A stretch of DNA of 64,000 nt from Allochromatium tepidum (GTDB lineage Bacteria; Pseudomonadota; Gammaproteobacteria; Chromatiales; Chromatiaceae), in assembly GCF_018409545.1 (NCBI RefSeq), contig NZ_AP024564.1, forward strand, positions 1 through 64,000. Direction: 5' to 3'. A program made the position numbers and the translations under genes. The notes under the pieces are model-generated. The model was given only the letters and a program-made list of their open reading frames with translations. It did no database searches and was not told the origin of the DNA. This document shows, piece by piece, positions 58,822 to 64,000 of this stretch. Position 1 is the stretch's first letter, and each line of letters starts with the position of its first letter.

Positions 58822-59085
58822 TTGCTGCGCCCGCTGCTCCGGGTTTCCAGCCTGAGCGATGCCATCGAGTCGGGCGCGGCCTACATCGCCGACATGGCGC
58901 AACGCTTCGGCGACCATAGCCCGATCATCAGCCTCGGCCGGTTACCGGATGGCGGCACGGCCCTGGTACGCAGCAGCCAGCCGCTCCAGGACGCGCCCTG
59001 CCCGTTGCATCCGCTGACGCAGCCGATTCCCGCCTGGCTGATAAATCGCCGCAAGCTTGCGGTTCCAACCAAACACGCGGACTGA
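58822..59085 (+). CDS. Hypothetical protein or remnant downstream of cmr6
   Basis: An 87-codon frame with a TTG start; open sequence continues upstream to near the cmr6 stop without an ATG. It reads LRPLLRVSSLSDAIESGAAYIADMAQRFGDHSPIISLGRLPDGG, soluble and mixed alpha/beta, but I recognise no family. It could be the end of a decayed accessory gene. Confidence 0.35.
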   Translation: MLRPLLRVSSLSDAIESGAAYIADMAQRFGDHSPIISLGRLPDGGTALVRSSQPLQDAPCPLHPLTQPIPAWLINRRKLAVPTKHAD

Positions 59086-59130
59086 GGCTATCGTGGCGCT
59101 CCATCACCACCGGCCACATGGAGCACCACG

Positions 59131-59316
59131 ATGTCGACCCAACCCCAACACCGCCTGACCGCCGCCCTGCGTGCCCCGCAACATGGCTCCCCGCTGTGGG
59201 CGCACGTCGGCGCACGCACCACCGTCCCGACCCTGCACGCGGCACTCACCGCCGGTACCACGCCCCGGCGCCCGGAACTGGCCTGCTCGACCTCCATCAT
59301 CACCATCGTGTACTAA
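59131..59316 (+). CDS. Putative precursor peptide of a radical-SAM (RiPP-like) cassette
   Basis: 61 residues: a leader-like part (STQPQHRLTAALRAPQHGSPLWAHVG) and a C-terminal part ending PELACSTSIITIVY. GGAG lies seven bases before the ATG. The stop is 15 bases before the next start, so the three genes look like one operon. A short peptide directly upstream of a radical SAM/SPASM-like enzyme is typical of ribosomally made, post-translationally modified peptides. That it is the substrate is an inference. Confidence 0.45.
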   Translation: MSTQPQHRLTAALRAPQHGSPLWAHVGARTTVPTLHAALTAGTTPRRPELACSTSIITIVY

Positions 59317-59331
59317 CCGGGAGCTTCAGCC

Positions 59332-59904
59332 ATGCGTACCCTGGCTCTGTGCGTCGGCCCCGGCCGGCTGCACCTGATTCCCGCCACGCAGGCGGACCTG
59401 ATCGTCGCGGGCGCGGACGCCGAACCGCCGCTGCGCCACGAAACCCCCGAGCGCCTGACCCTGAGCGCCCCGTCGCAGACCCGGTTCGGCTTCAGCGTGC
59501 CGCCGGCCGTCGACTGGACGCTGCACGTCCCGCCCGACTTCGATCACCTGCTCGTGCAGTCGGCGGGCACGACGGTGATCTCCGAGGGGTTGGCCTGGAT
59601 CGACGTGCGCCTGGAGGGCGCCACCTCGCGCTTTGAGTGCCGCGCGCCCCATCTCGGCACGCTGTCGCTGGTCGGCACCGGGCAACAGGCCGACGTCCAG
59701 GTCGGACGCCTCCAGTGCCTGAGCCTCGATGGTCTCAATAACCGCGCCACGCTCGTCCATGCCGAAGCCTTCGCGCTGGAGCGCCACGGCCACGGACTGG
59801 GCTGTCAGGTTACGGCACCCAGCGCCCAACCCGGCACGGCGCATCGTCTGAACTGCCGGCTCAACGGTCTGCGTCAGGTGGTGGAGATCCGGCATGCGGC
59901 CTGA
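59332..59904 (+). CDS. Accessory protein of the radical-SAM cassette
   Basis: 190 residues, beta-rich throughout, with a repeating pattern (LLVQSAGTTVISEGLAWIDVRLEGATSRFECRAPHLGTLSLVGTGQQADVQVGRLQCLSL) that suggests a small beta-helix or jelly-roll like DUF4097-type or adhesin-like folds. GGGAG precedes the ATG and the 3' end overlaps the radical-SAM gene by 11 bases. No family is recognised; it could act as a scaffold or partner for the peptide. Confidence 0.55.
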   Translation: MRTLALCVGPGRLHLIPATQADLIVAGADAEPPLRHETPERLTLSAPSQTRFGFSVPPAVDWTLHVPPDFDHLLVQSAGTTVISEGLAWIDVRLEGATSRFECRAPHLGTLSLVGTGQQADVQVGRLQCLSLDGLNNRATLVHAEAFALERHGHGLGCQVTAPSAQPGTAHRLNCRLNGLRQVVEIRHAA

Positions 59905-60919
59905 TTCCGGCAACGCCCTGGTCTTCAAGCCGACCCGCGCCTGTCCGGCGCGCTGCGACTTCTGCTGCGATCCCCGCGAGGCGTCGCGTGAGCGCCTGCG
60001 CCGCACCGAGATGCTGGCCCTGCTGGAGCGTCTCACCGAAGCGGTGCCGGGGCTGATCCGCACGGTCGGTTTCACGGGCGGCGAGCCGTTTCTGGTGTTC
60101 GCCGATGTGCAGGCAGTCCTGGAACGGGCCGCCGAATCGGGACTCGGCGGGGCGGTGGTGTCCTCCTCGCATTGGGCCAAGAGTGCCGCTGAAGCCCGCC
60201 AGCGCCTGTCGGCGCTGGCTCAGGCGGGGCTGCAACGCTACTCGACCTCGTGCGATCCCGAGCATCTGCGGTTTGTGCCCCTGGAGCGCATCCGCCACGC
60301 CGTCACCGCTGCCCTGGATCTGGGCCTGGCCGTGACGGTGACGGGCACCTTTGCCGATCCCGGCGCCTCCGTCGCGTCCCTGCTCGGCGAGGATCTGGCT
60401 GCACAGGTGGCGTGCGAGGACAAGCTGATCGCGCCTTTTGGGCGTGCTACCGGACAGGCGGCCACCGCCCGGCGCTATGGATTGCCGACCGATCCGGCCG
60501 CCTGGGGCTGTTACCGGCGTCTGGGACACGACATCCTCGTCCAGCCCAACGGCGACGTGCTGCCCTGCTGCGCCACCAACAACACCATCAATCCGCTGGT
60601 GTTCGGTAACATCCGGGCCGGCGATGACCCGACCGAGATCGTCCAGGCCATCACGCGCTCCTTTCTGCTGCGGGTGCTCAAGTTCGAGAGCTTCGCCACC
60701 CTGCGCGCGCTGGTGACGGCGCACGCGCCCAACCTGGACTGGCCCGATCCGGCGCATGCCTCCGGTCCCTGTGGCTATTGCGCCGAGGTGTTCGGCGATG
60801 TCGAGCGCGCGACCGTCATCCTGGAGGCGCTGGCCCAGGCTCAACCGGCGTACCGGCAACAACTGGCTCGCCAAGCGGGGCTGTCCGAAGCGACCCTGAG
60901 CGCGCCGGCCGAGCTGTGA
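59894..60919 (+). CDS. Radical SAM enzyme with SPASM-like C-terminal cysteines
   Basis: A 341-residue protein. FKPTRACPARCDFCC gives the CxxxCxxC cluster for the SAM-bound 4Fe-4S site (about residues 18-25), and VGFTGGEPFL is the GGE motif. The C-terminal part has GCYRRLGHDILVQPNGDVLPCCATNN and GPCGYCAE, as in SPASM or twitch domains that hold auxiliary clusters. Such enzymes modify peptides or enzymes. It is coupled to the gene upstream. Not a known cas gene. Confidence 0.85.
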   Translation: MRPDSGNALVFKPTRACPARCDFCCDPREASRERLRRTEMLALLERLTEAVPGLIRTVGFTGGEPFLVFADVQAVLERAAESGLGGAVVSSSHWAKSAAEARQRLSALAQAGLQRYSTSCDPEHLRFVPLERIRHAVTAALDLGLAVTVTGTFADPGASVASLLGEDLAAQVACEDKLIAPFGRATGQAATARRYGLPTDPAAWGCYRRLGHDILVQPNGDVLPCCATNNTINPLVFGNIRAGDDPTEIVQAITRSFLLRVLKFESFATLRALVTAHAPNLDWPDPAHASGPCGYCAEVFGDVERATVILEALAQAQPAYRQQLARQAGLSEATLSAPAEL

Positions 60920-61069
60920 AGATCGGCTACAAGCTTGTGACCGACACGCGATCCGTTCAGCCGCGTTAGCGTATCAGCCGTCACACAACAACCGACGCGC
61001 CTCGCCGCACTGGCGGCGGCGGGGATGGCGAGCCTCTTTGATTGATCGACACCGGATGGAGCGCTCCAT

Positions 61070-61783
61070 ATGGGCCAAGCACTGAACCAACACACCCTCA
61101 TGCAGGCCCTGGACTGGACCTATGACAAGGCCGTCAACGGTGTGGCCGGCTTGGACTCAGCCAGCGATCCGGCACGCGACTACATGCAGCAGACCGGATC
61201 ACGGCGTGACCAGGCCCAGAGTTTGATTCGCTGGCAGAGCACCAAGGCCACGACCTCTGGGTTCCTGACCGGTCTGGGCGGCATCGTGACGCTGCCGGTG
61301 ACACTCCCGATCAATGTCGCCAGTGTCATCTACATCCAGATGCGCCTGGTGGCCGCTGTGGCGGTGATGGGCGGCTACGACGTTCGCGACGACCGCGTGA
61401 AGGTGCTGGTCTATGCCTGTCTGACCGGCAACGCCGCCAAGGACATCATCAAGGATGTCGGCATCGTCATCGGGCGCAAGCTCACTGAGCGGGCGATCCG
61501 AGGCATCTGCGCCAAAACGCTCACGGCCATCAATCAGAAAGTCGGGTTCCGGCTGTTGACTAAGTTCGGCCAGAAGGGCGTCATCAACCTGGGCAAACTG
61601 GTTCCGGTGGCCGGTGGGGTCATCGGCGGGAGTCTCGATGCCGTCGCCACCCGTACCATTGGTCACATCGCCCGCGAGACCTTTATCCAGTGCGCCGTAA
61701 AACCCCGCCCTTTAGGGCGGGGATATAAGGCGCTCGCCCGAAGGGCGAAAGGGGTGTTTTTACAAGCTATAGTTAGTGTATAA
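61070..61783 (+). CDS. EcsC-family protein, 3' end replaced by the TnpB element
   Basis: The EcsC-like part covers the first 205 residues (ALDWTYDKAVNG..., SLIRWQSTKATTSGFLTGLGGIVTLPVTLPINVASVIYIQMRLVAAVAVMGGY), with hydrophobic helices that suggest membrane association. At TTTAT (61682-61686) the element begins, and the last 32 codons come from its left end. Excision in silico restores ARETFIVAAD and a TGA at 63227-63229. EcsC-like proteins are often near defence or secretion genes, but their function is unclear. Confidence 0.75.
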   Translation: MGQALNQHTLMQALDWTYDKAVNGVAGLDSASDPARDYMQQTGSRRDQAQSLIRWQSTKATTSGFLTGLGGIVTLPVTLPINVASVIYIQMRLVAAVAVMGGYDVRDDRVKVLVYACLTGNAAKDIIKDVGIVIGRKLTERAIRGICAKTLTAINQKVGFRLLTKFGQKGVINLGKLVPVAGGVIGGSLDAVATRTIGHIARETFIQCAVKPRPLGRGYKALARRAKGVFLQAIVSV

Positions 61784-61791
61784 TATGCGCC

Positions 61792-63027
61792 ATGATCGTT
61801 CAACGCGCCTACCGCTATCGTTTCTATCCGACGGAGGAGCAGGCCGAGCAGTTGGCCCGCTCGTTTGGCTGCGCGCGTTGGATCTATAACTGGGGTCTTC
61901 AGCAGCGCACCGACGCCTTCTATCAGCACGGCCGGCGCCTCTACTACAAAGACCTCGCCGGGCAACTGAAAGTCCTGAAGCAAGCCCCGGACACCGCCTG
62001 GCTCGCCGAGGTCTCCAGCGTCATCCTACAACAGGCGCTGCGGCATCTGGACGCGGCCTTCGCGCGGTTCTTCAAAAAACAGGCCGGATATCCGGCCTAT
62101 AAGTCGCGCCGGGGCGATCAGTCCTGCTCCTACATGCGCAATGGCTTTACGTTCCGCGACGGGCGGCTGACCTTGGCTAAACAGCGCGAACCGCTCGACA
62201 TCCGCTGGTCGCGGCCGTTACCGAAAGACGCGGCGCCGTCCTCTGTGACCGTCACCCGCACCACGGGCGGAAAATACTACGTCTCGTTCTTGATCGAGGC
62301 GAACGTCCAGCCGTTGCCGGCGACGACCCAGGAAACGGGTATTGACCTCAACGTCAAGGAACTGGTGCTGAGTACCGGCCGGCGCTTTCAGCCACCCAAG
62401 GCGCTCAAGCGGCTCGAACAGCGCAAGCGGCGCTATCAACGCGCCTGCCGGCGTAAGGTCGCGGCGGCCAAGACGGCCCTGGGCCTAGATCCCCAGGCGC
62501 CGCTGCCCAAAGGCACGCGCCTGCCGATCTCCAACAACCTGCACAACGCCCACAAAAAAGTGGGGCGCATCATGGAGCGCCAGGCCAATGTGCGCCGCGA
62601 CTGGCAGCACAAAACCACTACCACCATCGTGCGCGAGAACCAAGTGATCGCGATGGAAGACCTCTACGTCCGGGGCCTGACCGCCGGCGCCAAGGGAACA
62701 GCCGAGCAGCCGGGGAAACGGGTTCGCCGGAAAGCGGGCCTCAACCGGGCGATCCTGGACGTGGGGTTCGGTGAAATCCGCCGTCAGATCGACTACAAGG
62801 CCCAATGGTACGGGCGCACCATGGTACTGATCGACCGCTGGTATCCGTCGAGTCAGCGCTGTTGCCGCTGCGGACACCTGCATCGGGCGCTGCGCCTGAG
62901 CGACCGCCACTGGACCTGTTCGGCGTGCGGCACGCGCCATGACCGCGATCTGAATGCGGCGCGCAACATCCTGGCGGCAGGCCAGGCCATCCTCCAGGGC
63001 GCGGACGCCCTGCGGGTGCATGAGTGA
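61792..63027 (+). CDS. tnpB: TnpB RNA-guided endonuclease
   Basis: A 411-residue TnpB: N-terminal AYRYRFYPTEEQAEQLARSFGCARWIYNWGL, RuvC Asp in TGIDLNVKELV (about 185), Glu in AMEDLYVRGL (about 286), zinc ribbon CCRCGHL...CSACGTRH and final Asp in [10 protein letters not shown]. All catalytic and zinc residues are present, so it should be active with the guide RNA formed by its 3' end. TATAAT lies at 61781-61786 just upstream of the ATG. Confidence 0.93.
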   Translation: MIVQRAYRYRFYPTEEQAEQLARSFGCARWIYNWGLQQRTDAFYQHGRRLYYKDLAGQLKVLKQAPDTAWLAEVSSVILQQALRHLDAAFARFFKKQAGYPAYKSRRGDQSCSYMRNGFTFRDGRLTLAKQREPLDIRWSRPLPKDAAPSSVTVTRTTGGKYYVSFLIEANVQPLPATTQETGIDLNVKELVLSTGRRFQPPKALKRLEQRKRRYQRACRRKVAAAKTALGLDPQAPLPKGTRLPISNNLHNAHKKVGRIMERQANVRRDWQHKTTTTIVRENQVIAMEDLYVRGLTAGAKGTAEQPGKRVRRKAGLNRAILDVGFGEIRRQIDYKAQWYGRTMVLIDRWYPSSQRCCRCGHLHRALRLSDRHWTCSACGTRHDRDLNAARNILAAGQAILQGADALRVHE

Positions 63028-63213
63028 GTTGGGACTACCGGAGGACGTCCGGGACGTAAAGCCTGTGGAGCGGGCGCTGACGGCGGAACGGCGGTGGTTG
63101 AGCCGATCTACGCGTCATCCCGCATTGAAGCAGGAAAGGCGGTTCGCGAGGACCGCCCGGCCGGGGAGCCGTACCCTGGGAATCCCCGTCCTTTAGGGCG
63201 GGGAGGATGTCAA
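62990..63213 (+). ncRNA. Predicted omega (re) RNA scaffold of the TnpB element
   Basis: By analogy with IS200/IS605 TnpB systems the RNA covers the tnpB 3' end, the GC-rich untranslated region and the terminal hairpin, with the guide taken from the flank after GTCAA (TGTTGCGGCGGACTGAGC). The region is conserved in the degenerate copies at 806-1000 and 8048-8260 although their coding parts decayed. The 5' limit is a guess. Confidence 0.5.
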
Positions 63214-63280
63214 TGTTGCGGCGGACTGAGCACGCCGACTCACAGCCTGCAACCCCCGGAAATCCAAGGACACTAAAATC

Positions 63281-64000
63281 ATGTCTGAACACACCGCCCC
63301 CCGCCGCATCCTGCTCGCCGTCACCGGCCTGACCCCGCAGATCGTCACCGAGACGCTCTATGCGCTGGCCTGCCAGCAGGAGCCACCCTGGATTCCGCAC
63401 GAAATTCATCTGATCACCACCGCCACCGGGGCCGGCAACGCCCGGCTCAACCTGCTCGCGGGCGAGGGCTGGTTTCATCGGCTGTGCGAGGACTATGGGC
63501 TACCACCGATCACCTTCACCCCCGAGCAGATCCATGTCCTCCAGGACGCCGACGGCCAGCCGCTCGACGACATCCGCACCCAGGCCGATAACACCCTGGC
63601 GGCGGATTTCATCACCGAGACCCTGCGTCAGTTGACCGAAGACCCCGACAGCGAGATCCATGTCTCGATTGCCGGGGGCCGCAAGACCATGGGTTATTAC
63701 CTTGGCTATGCGCTCTCGCTCTACGGGCGGCCCCAGGATCGGCTGTCGCATGTGCTGGTCTCCGACCCCTACGAGACCAACCGCGACTTCTACTATCCGA
63801 CGCCCTACGAGCATCCGATCCACAGCCGGCGAGGTGACAAGGAGGTCACGGTCGATGCCCGCCACGCGCATGTGGATCTGGCCGATATCCCCTTCGTGCG
63901 CCTGCGCGATGGTCTGCCCGAGCGGCTGCGCACCGGACAGGCGGGGTTCACCATGGCTGTGGCCACGGCCAACCGTGGCCTTCAGGAACCCCGTCTGGTG
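63281..64000 (+). CDS. CARF-type CRISPR-associated protein (NE0113/TIGR02584-like), 3' end outside window
   Basis: 240 codons to the window edge. It starts RRILLAVTGLTPQIVTETLYAL and has the ligand-loop motif VSIAGGRKTMGYYLGYALSLYG, characteristic of the NE0113-type CARF family, now described as ring nucleases or Csm6/Csx-related proteins that bind or degrade cyclic oligoadenylate. AAGGA precedes the ATG. It is separated from the cmr genes by the radical-SAM cassette, the EcsC gene and the TnpB element. Any C-terminal effector domain would be beyond the window. Confidence 0.8.
   Translation, partial: MSEHTAPRRILLAVTGLTPQIVTETLYALACQQEPPWIPHEIHLITTATGAGNARLNLLAGEGWFHRLCEDYGLPPITFTPEQIHVLQDADGQPLDDIRTQADNTLAADFITETLRQLTEDPDSEIHVSIAGGRKTMGYYLGYALSLYGRPQDRLSHVLVSDPYETNRDFYYPTPYEHPIHSRRGDKEVTVDARHAHVDLADIPFVRLRDGLPERLRTGQAGFTMAVATANRGLQEPRLV

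Larger units (their letters stand above)
61687..63213 (+). mobile_element. Intact tnpB-only IS200/IS605-group (IS1341-type) element
   Basis: The left boundary follows TTTAT and the right boundary is the end of GGATGTCAA. Both are fixed by the restored EcsC reading frame across the empty site and by the 46-bp derivative at 44678-44723. It contains tnpB and a terminal hairpin CCCCGTCCTTTAGGGCGGGG. Fragments lie at 806-1358 and 8048-8386. Confidence 0.85.

Noticed and set aside
63281-64000. Assigning a definite nuclease activity to the last CARF gene
   Set aside because: The sequence ends before any C-terminal effector domain; only CARF membership is supported.

Overview
The window looks like part of a large conjugative or mobilisable plasmid, or a plasmid cointegrate, of a GC-rich gammaproteobacterium. 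A purple sulfur bacterium (Chromatiaceae type) is my guess. The guess rests on gene content (DraG-like hydrolase, YebG, type III-B CRISPR, abundant IS200/IS605 elements), Fur and LexA type sites and base composition, not on any marker gene. Plasmid functions are plain: two replication initiators with their own iterons (TrfA-like at 39.4-40.4 kb, Rep_3/RepB at 46.3-47.2 kb), two partition systems (ParM/ParR actin type at 19-21 kb, ParA with a small partner at 40.6-41.5 kb), a TraD-like coupling ATPase, topoisomerase III, H-NS-like, ProQ/FinO-like and KfrA-like proteins.

Layout. 0-16 kb: a DNA-processing and transfer region with a CHC2 primase (partial), a Sak/DUF1071-type annealing protein, a TraD-like ATPase heading a tightly coupled operon, and a CobT-like VWA protein, CobS/MoxR-like AAA ATPase and DUF3150 trio. 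Eight genes here and at 42.7 kb share a structured 5' leader (conserved box, covarying hairpin with a 5-nt loop, and an anti-Shine-Dalgarno/Shine-Dalgarno pairing). I regard this as the strongest undescribed feature of the window. 16-24 kb: topB, parR, parM, a repeat-rich control region, an RHH-like autoregulator with GATAA-N4-TTATC operators, an S49 peptidase and an H-NS homologue. 24-36 kb: accessory DNA with a DUF4143 ATPase, HipA/YjjJ, KfrA-like protein, broken VapC, a two-repeat I-E CRISPR remnant, an integrase, two IS605-type transposon loci and a DraG-like enzyme. 36-48 kb: a Fur-controlled gene pair, yebG, an IS66-like element, oriV/trfA, parA, proQ, an IS1595 composite insertion, a MazE-like antitoxin, oriV/repB, GIY-YIG and NYN proteins. 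49-64 kb: a type III-B CRISPR locus (cas6, CARF protein, cmr1-6), an embedded radical-SAM cassette with a putative precursor peptide, an EcsC protein interrupted by an intact TnpB element, and a CARF-type csx gene running off the end.

The region is saturated with IS200/IS605-derived debris: one intact tnpB-only element whose excision in silico restores the EcsC reading frame (TAM TTTAT), one tnpA/tnpB locus, a third tnpB, at least four tnpB fragments and about twenty short hairpin ends. Several genes end in, or are broken by, these hairpins. At least three MITE-like elements with perfect terminal inverted repeats are also present. No tRNA or rRNA gene was seen.
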